From Astragalus membranaceus (taxonomy: Eukaryota; Streptophyta; Magnoliopsida; Fabales; Fabaceae), in the NCBI GenBank assembly GCA_039519185.1, contig CM076847.1, positions 930,001 to 994,000 on the forward strand: a DNA stretch of 64,000 nucleotides. The letters are read 5' to 3'. Numbering within the stretch: position 1 is the stretch's first letter; every line of letters begins with the position of its first letter. The position numbers and the translations under genes are program-made. Positions 22,422 to 33,100 of the stretch are shown here, piece by piece. Under the pieces are notes generated by a model. It was not told the origin of the DNA and searched no databases. It saw nothing but the letters and a program-made list of their open reading frames with translations.

Positions 22422-22807
22422 TGTTTTGTATCTAGCAGTATTTTGGTCGGCTGCTGTTGGTAGGTCTCTTGCTGCCCTGGCAGGAGGTCAATGAGCGCCG
22501 GGGGGGGGGGGGGGGGGGTACCTGCAAAGCCACTCCGACGCTCAAGTCATTATGAGAATAAGCTAGTGAATTTGCAAGGGAAGAGTGTGTACCGTATAAA
22601 TGGCTATGCGAGCCGGTATTTATAGGAAATCGATGCTCGTCTGTGGACCGTCGGATTATCAGAATTGATCTGAACCATCCAAGCGTGGTGGCTTTAGTTG
22701 GGTTGTATGTAGTGGATATGGGCCAAATCGATTGGGCTGATCCATATCCAATTGCTAAACGCACCCCATGGTTTTGCTAAATGGACCTCTTGGTCCTGTC
22801 CAGAACA
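22422..22807 (-). repeat. 5' LTR of the nested LTR element
   Basis: 386 bp, adjoining the primer-binding site at about 22404-22421 (minus strand). It ends at the TSD GATAG. Confidence 0.9.
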
Positions 22808-23111
22808 GATAGTATTCATCCGCTATCTGCTCCGTTGGATAAAAATGATATCCGTGTCCTATCCGTATTCACGTGGGTATCCGTTAATACAGATATTTAG
22901 TGGATATGTCACTATTCGCGGATATTTGCGGTTATCCATGGATGTTAGAAATGCATGTGTTTAAAAAATTATTATTTTTAATTGTATAGAATTTTTTCCT
23001 TTCTTTTGGCAACAAAATACTAATTGTTAAATTAACAATTTGAATACAAACATCCATCAAGCATAAAATTTCTTCATTATAATTTCCACGAGAAACAAAA
23101 AAACTAAATAG

Positions 23112-23288
23112 TTCTCTTTTTTGGGTAAACTCGGGTATCCACCATACGAACAGTAGTGAATAATCCCTCGCTCGGCAGGACAGCTGGCCCAGAGTTTTAA
23201 CGCTGCTCCGTACCCAAGGCGGGGATCGAACCCCCGACCATTGGTTAAGGGAGGTTCAGCCCCAACCGCTGAACCCCACGCTCTGGGT
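23112..23288 (-). mobile_element. tRNA-derived SINE
   Basis: On the minus strand it opens ACCCAGAGCGTGGGGTTCAG (A-box region) and carries the B box GGGTTCGATCCCC. It ends in a short A-rich tail seen as 'tctttttt' on the plus strand. The flanks share TAAATAG (23105-23111 and 23289-23295). It lies inside the hAT element, so it inserted after that one. Confidence 0.8.
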
Positions 23289-23672
23289 TAAATAGCATGA
23301 TAGTCTCTCTAATAATAAACAAAAAACAAAAAATCAATAGTCTTCAACCAATATAGTCTTGTAGAAAAGAGAGTTTTTGCACACCGTAGAGTAGAGCATG
23401 AGAAGAACAGTATATGTAGGTTAGGGCTTCTTATATTGTGGGAACTTGGGGTTTTGAATTTAAGTAATGAGTATTTTAATAGTTTTATTAATTTAATAAC
23501 GGATACGGATATCCACGGGTATGGATACCATTATATCCGCCTCTGCATCCATTTACTAACGGATAATTAAAATATCCGTTTATTTTATCCACGGGTATAT
23601 GTTAAGTTATTCGCCCTGTGCCCGTCGCGGATATCCGCGGGTACGGATTTTTTTGCCATTCCTATTGATGAT

Positions 23673-26295
23673 CGCACCATGTTCTAAAATACTTTCTACA
23701 GATTAATTTTTTTCTTCAATGTTAGTTTTGGCTTTATGTCCTTAGTCCCACGTCTCACTTTCTCTGCTTTAAATTTTTGTATGTTAGTGTCTGTTTACAT
23801 CATCTCCAATGGGAAATAATAACTAACCCCTCTTTGTCCCCTCTTTTTGTTGCAAAGATGAGATCTGTTGGGTTATTTTTTGCAACGATGAGATTTGCAG
23901 GGTTGGGGCTTTTATTTCGAGCTGCCTTATGAAGATAATCTAGAAAGGGAATATCATCGATAGTATTTGAGTGGCACGAACTTACAATTGTCTTCCTCCT
24001 CTATTCATCATGGACACCACACTCTCTATTCAGAAGATAAAACCTCTTATTTTCACTCACGCTTTCATTACATTTTTTTGTTTATCGTGAAAAAAGATTT
24101 GATACCCACTTGGAGTTTTCAATTTAGTCGGGGGAATTCAAAACAATTTTATTTGCTTTGAAAAATAATAATATTAAAAATGAAAGTCCAGTTTTGATGT
24201 GTTTATCATTTGCGAATATTCGAAGGTTATGATGTTTTTCAATGCTTGCAATCGGTAGTAAGAGTTACTAGGGTTTTTAGTATTTTAGGCCACATAAAAA
24301 CGAGGTTATTTAGAATACTATTGAGAACGAGCGATTGTGTGGTAGTCATGTGACTATTAAGGCAAGTGTATTGGGTAAAATGCACCATCATGCCCTCTCA
24401 CTGTTTATCTTTCTTTTGAATTTTATGTTATGTTTGTACTTATGAAATGTGTACCAAAAATACATGTTCGTATTTTTCCTCCAGTATTATTGGCTTCGTA
24501 TGGACTATTTATTTTTCTCTTCTTGATACTTACAGGTATCCAACTCCCCATTTTTGTTTAAAGATTTTATGCTAATTTCTCTTCTTTTCAATCATAGGTT
24601 ACAATTTAACAACCTCTATTTGAATATTATCCACCTATCTTTAGTTCCCGTTTAGGACAATATTTGACACACTACTGCATATTATGTTTAAGTTAATATT
24701 ATTCCTATTTTCATAAACAACGCATTTGTTCTCTAACAAGTTTTAATCTTCATGTGTACTTTGTAATGTCCTCTATAAGAGGCTTTATCATTGAATAGTT
24801 ATGTTTTTTTAAACATATTTTATTGCTATTCCATGATAAATATCATATAAATTTAGTTTATTTGATTTTAAATCAGGGATTTTGCAGTCGCTAGAAAAAG
24901 ATTTAATGGGAAACTCCCGACTCGATTTGAACATGAGACCATCTGGATGCTAAATCATTCTTGCATTTTCTCTTTTCTGCATGAATTAACCAAGCCTTTA
25001 TGCTTTTCTGATCCCATCATTTAATTCTTACACAAGATTATACGTACTAATAATATTAATAAAGATTTTACAATCATGTTGCAGAAAGATTACTATTTAT
25101 AAAATGTGTTGAGTTCTATTTTTAGTGTTTGCATGGTAATGATTGGTTCCTTTTAAAATGAAAATTATTTGCATTGAGTACCTTTTTATGTTGCCAAATG
25201 AATTGGTTGTTAACACTGCATGAACTATTATAGTCTATGTGAAACACTTGAGTGTTGCAGAGACTTTCAACAAAATCCATGAACTACCCATGAAATTTCT
25301 CATTCTCTCAATTGTTGACTCATATGTAAATGGCCTGGACACTTTGATTAGAATGGAGGAGTTTTGCCATAAAAAGTTCCATATGGTGTTGTCAAGTGAT
25401 GATTGTTTTATCATCAATCGTGGCAATTGAAGGAGGTGTTTTATTTGAAATAATATTTCATATCCCCTCTTTTTTTTGTTCTTTCTGCAAGTACCAGAAT
25501 ATTAAAGTATTTTTGTACTATTTTTTACCGATACTTTGAAATTATATTCCCTTTAGTTGTGCAAAATGTATAAAAGTACATTTTGAAAAACAAATTCTTA
25601 TAAACATTTGTGTATCACATATATTTATGACCAGATCTCTCATAATCTTTATCGTTTTTTTATGGACTATATATCATCTATAGAGCTGAATATAAATTTA
25701 CACATAAATAACATACTTTTATAAAAATGTAATAAAATTTTGAGAGAAATACTTAGGTGAATGTTATATTTGTCAATGTTTAAAATAATTAAACCAATTG
25801 AAATATAATTGTTTTGTTTTGTTTGATGTTTGATACTACGTATATTGTTTGATATATTTTAAATTTATTTTATCATTCCTATTTAGTATGAATTTAAATT
25901 AGTAATTAGCTTACGATTGTTTTCTAATGAGGAAAAGTGAGAAACAAACATACAACCATTATATGGAGATATATTATGTCCAGAAGTCTTATTAATATAC
26001 GAACACATTTTTATTCATTTCCTTTTAAGTATTTCATTCAATTTAATACCATATATACCAATCAATATTTAACAAAAAGGCATTAGGGATGGAGGGCTAG
26101 AGCCGTTAGGTGCCCAAGAGATCACTCATTACATAGAGATAAGTGTGGTTTAGTAAAAATTTTACTAAAATAAAATATGTGCGTGCAAATGTAGTGGTTA
26201 TGTAAGATCTCATACAAAATATTCATAAAAATATCAATTTAAACATATTAATATTGTTAATTTTTTTAAAAGATGAGGTATACCGTATACCGTAT
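23673..26295 (+). other. Helitron internal sequence, no gene recognised
   Basis: AT-rich sequence with gene-like segments but no domain I can name. At 24885-24960 an acceptor-like 'ttttgcag' precedes an open stretch. At 25236-25430 'gtgttgcag' lies near a 63-codon ORF (MKHLSVAETFNKIHELPMKF...) ending in a stop. These could be exons of a captured host gene. Just before the 3' hairpin is a TATACCG tandem repeat (26278-26298). Confidence 0.35.
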
Positions 26296-26709
26296 ACCGT
26301 ATACCCGTGCGAGGCACGGGTCAATTATTCTAGTTAAGAAAAAAGATTGAAATAAAGCGAATGTGATTCTCTGCAGTCGGCATTTACTGCTGTCACTGCA
26401 TTTGCACTACAACAAAGGGTACTTTAGTCTTTTCATCATCTAAAATATTTTTATTTTTTCTCTCTCTCATTCACATATACACTAAATCTAGGCCCTGCAG
26501 TTAAATCGTGGTCCGAAATAAAGATGTGAGAGAGAGAGAGTTTGAAAAAGTGAAAAATATTTGAAAAAGGGTGTGAGAGAGAGTTTAGAAATGAAAAAGG
26601 TTTGAAAAAGTGAAAAGTTAAATTATCTTAATTTCCTCCAATTACTTAATTGGAAAAAGAATAAAATTGATATTTTGGTAGTGATTTATTTGTATAAATA
26701 GATAGTAGA

Positions 26710-27119
26710 TAAGTTAAAATCAACTTTTTTTCAACAGCAAAAAATTAAATATAACTTTTTTTTTCAAAAAAAAATAAAAAATATAATTCCTTTTATTGGG
26801 CAGACCCGACAAAGTTACCACCGTGTTACGTGTGTTCATATGAGCGGGCACCGCTTAAATACATTAACACCACAAAAAAAAATGTTGGCCAAACAAAAAA
26901 ACACCACAAAAATAAAAAATAATATTAAACTCATGAAAATTGAGAAATGCAGCAAAATAATTTGTATTTATTTCTTGTCAATTTTTTTTTTGTATTTATT
27001 TGTTTTTTTTTGTTATAAAAAATAATAATTTATTGCAATGGTACCGCGTTTGGGTTGAGTCGGTTGACCCGGAACCACGAGGGTGAATGATGAAATAGAG
27101 AAGCGAAGAGAAGCAAAAG
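26710..27119 (+). promoter_or_regulatory. upstream region of the SelO-like gene
   Basis: About 410 bp separate the end of the Helitron complex from the gene's first ATG. I see no clear TATA box. A short GC-richer block (27040-27090) immediately precedes the start. Whatever proximal promoter the gene uses either lies here or was contributed by the Helitrons. Confidence 0.4.
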
Positions 27120-30100
27120 ATGGTAATGCTTACTACGCTCTACACCTTCACCCATTTCTCTCCCAAAGCTCCGATTTCACTTTCTCTTTCTCGTTCTCTT
27201 CGACGCGCGAGAAAGAAATTCCATTTCTGCCCTCGTATTGTTGCATGCCGAGCTATGGATTCACCGGAGCAACGCCAGCAGGGATTATCGGCTTCACTGC
27301 TTGACTCCGTAACCCAAGACCTTAACAATCACACTATTCACACTCACAAGTCGAAGCTCGAAGATCTCAATTGGGACAATTCCTTTGTTAGAGAGTTGCC
27401 CTCTGATCCCAGAACCGATCCCTTTCCGCGAGAGGTTTCTTTTCCTTCTCAGTTCTTTCATATCTTTATTTTAATTTTTAATGGCGGATATGTTGAATTG
27501 AAACGCAATTAGGTTTCGAATTTGCAGTCTTAATGGCAATAACCGAATCACTTTTTTTGTTTGTGTTTCGAATGACATTTTCAGGTGTTGCATGCTTGTT
27601 ATACAAAAGTATCACCATCGGTTCAAGTAGATGATCCTCAACTCGTGGCATGGTCGGAACCAGTTGCTGACCTGCTTGATTTGGACCCTAAAGAGTGAGT
27701 TATGTTTACTGCTGATGTTGGATCGGATCACTGTTTCCTATTTGCCCAATCCAAATGCATGTGCTTCTTTGATAGCAATTTTCATACAGGACAATTTGGT
27801 ACTTGTTTTGTCTTGGGGATGCAGATTAAATATGTATCATCATAGCATGACAGCTGAATACAAGGGCTATCTATGCTTGATTAACTGTAAAACAGAACAT
27901 CATCGTAATTTACCTCTCTTTATATTCTATCAGTTCCTCTCTCATCAAAAGGGAATTTTTAGGTTAATTTTGAAAATCTCTACCTATTTAAGAAGACACC
28001 CGGGACATATCACATGAAATTTGTGCACCCTTTTGAGATATAGTCACTCACATTGTTACAACTATTTTTTTTACTTGTACATTTCCATTCAGTTTAGCAA
28101 GACTACATAAATTTATAGCCTAGAGGTGAAAACTAGAGAACATAATTAAACACAACAAGTCTCGCGGCCTAAGTGTCTTGGATCCTTTATACAAAAATGA
28201 ATGAGAGTTGAGAGATAAAGGGAGACCAAGCTATGAAATGGAGGAATGCTTTTGCGGTAATTTGTATTTTGTATAGAAAGGTATCATGCAAGTTTAAATG
28301 TAAAATTTTATTGTATAGCTAAAAGCTCTGGATGGGTGGGTGATCATTCAATACAAGATAGGACAACACATTAGAAAGTCAGGATAGAACCCTTTGTAAA
28401 TAAGATTGTAGAGTCTCGTTTTAGGTGGTTTGAGCATGTGTAGACTGTAGACAAGACTTATGAAAGCACCAATAAGGAGAGTAGACCATGTGGAATACAA
28501 TCCAATAGTTAGAGGTAGAAGAAAAAGGAAAACTATAGGTCAAGATTTGAATTTTAATGGTCTTCCTTTAAGCATGATTCGTGATGAGATGTTGTGGCAT
28601 CATTTGATTCAGGTAGCTGACCCAAGGTTATCAAAATCAGACCGTACCGGCCAATTTGACTGGTCGGATCGGTAACCGGCTATCATCCAGTCTAGACAAC
28701 ACTTAAAACCATTGTGCGAGGCAACCTGGGAGAGAAGTGCTCATTGTGTTGGGTAGTGCCCATTCTTGAGCGGTGTGGGTAAAGAGTCAGGAAGGCTTTT
28801 TCTGTATTCTAGTGAGGGAGTTCCGGTGAATCTGCTTCACTGCTTGTCGTCTACAATGCATTCAAGTGAAGCACCTTTCCTCCTTTAATTTTTACTTTTC
28901 TCGAATCAAGACTAATGGGTGTTTTTTTTTTCCATTTGACAAAAGGGGTGGGTTATGAGACTTTGAATACCGGGAGATGCCATGCTTTTTTACAAGTAAA
29001 ATGAAAAGATAGGTCAAGTGAGCATCTTTTTATATGGACCTTTTAATTAGATTTTAAATTTTAAATCCATGCCTTAATAATTTTTTAAAGTAAATATAAC
29101 ATTAATAATTTTGTATTAATAATATTATGAGTGAAAAACTTTATCTTATCCCGCCAAAAAATAAAACACTATCTTATGTAATTGTTGTAGAAAAAGTTCC
29201 CTGTATTTTTTTTTAATATTACTATATATCACATAATAATAGATTGTATGAATTTCAAAAAATATTATTATTTAATAAATCTCGGTCCAACCATGATTCA
29301 ACCCTTGAGCCCATATCTCTCTTGGTTTGATATCCGGTACGGTTACTTCAGTTACTAAATTGATGTGTTTGAGTTTCAGATTTGAAAGGCCAGATTTTCC
29401 TCTTTACTTCTCTGGTGCATCACCTTTGGTTGGAGGGTTAGTTTTGAAACACATGTCAGCAGATGTTTTGGCTGGTTAACATGGTACGATTAGCCAGGAT
29501 TGACCTTTTGCTATACAGGTTGCCTTATGCTCAGTGCTATGGTGGACATCAATTTGGTACGTGGGCTGGACAACTAGGTGATGGTAGGGCAATTACACTA
29601 GGGGAGATACTGAATTCCAAGTCTGAAAGGTGGGAACTACAACTTAAAGGTGCTGGAAAGACTCCTTACAGTCGGTTTGCTGATGGTCTTGCGGTACTAC
29701 GTAGCAGCGTGAGGGAGTTCCTTTGCAGCGAAGCAATGCACCACCTAGGGATACCAACAACTCGAGCCCTTTGTCTTGTCACGACTGGGAAGTTGGTCAC
29801 TCGAGACATGTTCTATGAGTATGCTACCCGAACTTCTACTAATGCTGACCTTTTCTTATCTGTCTCAATATACACTATTGTTAATTGCCTCTTGCTTGTT
29901 ATGTTTTATTTGAAATTCCAGCCTCTGCATAATTAGATGATAAACTTGAGTTCTTATTACACAAACTGTTGTTCAAAGAATGAATGGCGTAATGAATCTT
30001 TTTTCTTCTATATACTATATACGTGATGGAGAAAATTTTCTGTTCCTTGGCATTTTCAATACCAGTCTTTCATGAAATTTGAGTGTCATATTGCATGCAT

Positions 30101-33100
30101 AATAGAACTTAACCCTTTGTTCACCAAATAAAAATAAAAAACTAAAGGCTTTATTTTAATGTAAATTGATGAAAACTGGAATTGGAGGATGAAACCTTTG
30201 GTTTAAAAATTTGTATTCTGCTCATATAAGAAATTGATTTCTTAAATATGCTGTTAATGCCACCCATGCAGTGGCAATCCAAAGGAAGAACCTGGTGCAA
30301 TTGTTTGCAGAGTTGCCCAATCTTTTCTGCGTTTTGGGTCATACCAAATACATGCCTCCAGAGGTAGGGAAGACCTGGATCTTATGCGTTTTGAGTCAAA
30401 CCAAACACATGCCTCCAGAGGTAATGAAGACCTGGATCTTGTTCGTCGTTTGGCAGACTATGCTATTAGGCACCACTTTCCTCATATTGAGAACATGAGT
30501 AAGAGTGAAAGCTTATCTTTCAGCACTGGTGATGAAGATCATTCTGTTGTAGATCTGACTTCAAACAAGTATGCAGGTATAAAAAAATTCGTATGGTAAC
30601 TTTTTGACCACAAAATTGATGTTGGAGGACTAAATAACCACTAACCATTGTCATCAAGTTTGAAGTTTGAACTGCATAAGCACTTTTGAGCGGTTATTTG
30701 GTCCTTCAGCTTTAATATCAGTCAGCCTAATGCCCTGTCTCCTCGTTCATTCTTTTCTCTGTAAATTGATTAAATGAATTTAAATGAGTTATTTAACCCT
30801 GGGGACTGGGTAATCCTGAACTTAAGGCCCAAGTTAAATAAACCAGCTGCTATAAGCATATATAACACTTTAAATAACTGACAAATTATGAAAAAAAATC
30901 CACAAGACTAAGTCCCTTTCATAACAATGTTACTTCCTGATTTGGAGAAGCTAATACAAAATTAATAACAAAACCCTAGGACTGAAAATGGTATTAACTA
31001 AGTTAACTCTACCAAACCACATACTAAGCATAAATATTCTGAATTGTTCGGTGATAGGGACTTGGGTATTATGGGGTGCCTAAGTCCCAAATCGAGTAGT
31101 ATGGGATGCTCGGTGAAGTACTTAAGTGGCTTAATTCTTCCTCCTTAACAGCTAGCTCTTAAGGGAGGGTTCCTCAAGTGTTTGGGTGCTTATCGATTGG
31201 TATTAGAGTTGATTGTCGGTGTCTTGGAGAAGACTACCTACATAGGGTTCTGACCAACGAGGAAGTTGAGTGAAGTGTCGTGGAGTGCAGCAGCCAGCTC
31301 TCAGAGCCCGGGGGCCATGCTATGATAGGGACTTGGGTATTTTGGGGGTGCCCGTGCCTTAGTCCCATATCGAGTAGTATGGAGTGCTCGGTGGAATACT
31401 TAAGTGGCTTGGTTCTCCTCCTTAACAGCTAGCTTTTAATTAAGGAAGGGTTCCCCAAGTGCTAGGATGCTTATCATAAGGCAATAAGGTATTACTGTCT
31501 GGCCCAAAACCCAAACTAGAGAAACTTTTCGTATCTTCAAGCGATCAAGCCTATGTTTTCTGGATTATACTGCTGTCTTCATGATGTAGTGATATCAGAT
31601 TTTGCATTAAAATGACTGTGTAGAGGTTGTGTTGTGGCTGTGTTTTTCTGCTTATGTTGGTTGCTATCTTCTTCTGGGGCTTCAAGGCCTCCTGTCTTTG
31701 TAATTGGTGTTGAGGCTGCACAGCTTTCAGCTTTGGTTGGCAAGGAACAGCGATAATTTGGATCATCTATTTCAGTGTTTGATTTACTTGAACTTACTTG
31801 AACGTCTATGAAAAAGAAAGGAAATTTTCTTAAGTAAAAACCCTTCTGAGCTTTTGTCAATGTTATATCATAGAGGCCATTGCTATTCATGTGTTATAAA
31901 GAAGTGTCATTTGGGTCATTGGCTCCTTTAAAACTCACAATAGAAATTTAGTTGTATTTCAACAAGATGATTCTTTTACCTTCATTTCTGAATTTTACTA
32001 TCACGTGGACTATTGATCACTTATTCTTTTCAATGGTATCCTATGTAGCATGGGTGGTGGAGATTGCTGAGCGTACTGCTTCCATGATTGCCAGATGGCA
32101 GGGGGTTGGTTTCACTCATGGTGTGATGAACACGGATAACATGAGCATTTTGGGTCTTACTATTGATTATGGTCCATTTGGGTTTTTGGATGCTTTTGAT
32201 CCCAAATTTACCCCAAATACCACAGATCTTCCTGGTAGAAGATACTGTTTTGCAAACCAGCCTGACATTGGTTTATGGAATCTTGCACAGTTCACAACAA
32301 CACTGTCAGCTGCTCACTTAATAAATGACAAAGAGGCCAACTATGCTTTGGAAAGGTAATATTAACACTTCTGATTTCTTTTCCCCCCTTATAGAAGAAA
32401 TAGGTATGAACTACTTTTGATTGTTCTGCCTCATGGTTGGTTTGTTTCAGATATGGAACAAGATTTATGGATGATTATCAAGATATAATGACCAAAAAGC
32501 TTGGCCTCCCTAAGTATAATAAGCAGCTGATTAGTAAACTTCTTACCAATATGGCTGTTGACAAAGTTGATTATACAAACTTCTTTCGTACGCTCTCAAA
32601 TATTAAAGCAGACACAAGCATTCCAGATGATGAATTGTTGGTCCCACTAAAGTCAGTGCTGTTAGATATTGGTCAGGAGCGTAAAGAAGCATGGACGAGT
32701 TGGTTGAAAACCTATATACATGAGGTACAGTTGTTTTATGCTTTTTCCATGATTATCTAATTCCAAGGCACTTGTAGAAAAAAATGCATCAGGTTAAATG
32801 CAAAAGGAAAAAAATAAATGCGTCTAAGCTGATTATGCGATATCGATAGTATTTTTCTCACTTGTGTGTATTTCTGGGGCTTGCATATGTGCATGGATTT
32901 TCTCAGCAAATCTGTTACCAATTGCCATTCTTGAAACTTATTTCAAATTTCTGGTTTGGTGTATATTCATGTAGAACCTCTGGAACGCTGCTTTTTTCTG
33001 CTGTTTTTAGGTATTCATATCCATGTTTTAGCCATCCCATTTTTTCTTGGATTTCTGTGGCACAAAACTTCTAGTTTGTACTGCCCCGCATCACAGAATT

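Larger units (their letters stand above)
19968..22807 (-). mobile_element. non-autonomous LTR retrotransposon, 2.84 kb, complete
   Basis: LTRs at 19968-20358 and 22422-22807 start TGTTCTG/TGTTTTG and end CAGAACA. The TSD GATAG is exact (19963-19967 and 22808-22812). On the minus strand the primer-binding site TGGCGACCACAGTGGGAG lies next to the 22422 LTR, and the polypurine tract CTTGGGGGGCAAC lies next to the other. The element therefore reads leftwards. That binding-site type is used by Ty3-gypsy Tat/Ogre-like elements. It encodes only a short gag-like N-terminus and a large GGCGCC-rich repeat, so it depends on another element for mobility. Confidence 0.9.
19933..23664. mobile_element. non-autonomous hAT element containing a nested LTR element and a SINE
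   Basis: The termini are TAGGGATGTCAAA on the left and the inverted TAGGAATGGCAAAA on the right, with the exact 8-bp TSD TTGATGAT at 19925-19932 and 23665-23672. The subterminal regions are full of 'ggatatcc', 'cacgggtat' and 'atccg' motifs in both orientations, as in widespread plant hAT derivatives. Without the nested LTR element (19968-22812) and the SINE (23112-23295) it is about 0.7 kb. No transposase is present. Confidence 0.9.
15346..26326 (+). mobile_element. large non-autonomous Helitron with nested insertions
   Basis: The 5' end TCTATATATATA is at 15346. The 3' end CTAG is at 26323-26326, preceded by a perfect hairpin ACCCGTGC-GAG-GCACGGGT (26296-26314) that finishes 12 bases before the terminus. 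The host reads ...GTTAAAA on the left and TTAAG... on the right, and copy 1 of the small Helitron at about 14960-14975 reads ATTAAAATTAAG: the empty site, with insertion between A and T. Subtracting the nested solo LTR (15633-18773) and the hAT nest (19933-23664) leaves about 4.1 kb. No RepHel protein was seen, so it is non-autonomous. Its unique part may be captured gene sequence. Confidence 0.8.
15206..26709 (-). mobile_element. small Helitron, copy 2, left-truncated and split by the large Helitron
   Basis: 15206-15345 matches the middle of copy 1 (shared 'aattctaaatagtaat', 'gcatacaatat' and 'aaaaaactgaat'). 26327-26709 matches its GA-rich remainder and 5' end ('cctccaattacttaattgg', 'ttatttgtataaatagatag'). 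The two pieces are exactly continuous in copy 1 at about 14962-14970. The coordinates given span the interruption 15346-26326; only the two end pieces belong to this copy. Confidence 0.7.

Noticed and set aside
25239..25430. 63-codon ORF (MKHLSVAETFNK...) as a gene
   Set aside because: Flanked by AT-rich Helitron sequence, with no match I can name; kept only as possible captured exon.
31551..31890. Minus-strand ORFs of 71 and 103 codons in SelO intron 5
   Set aside because: No recognisable domain; they lie within a spliced intron of a conserved gene on the opposite strand.
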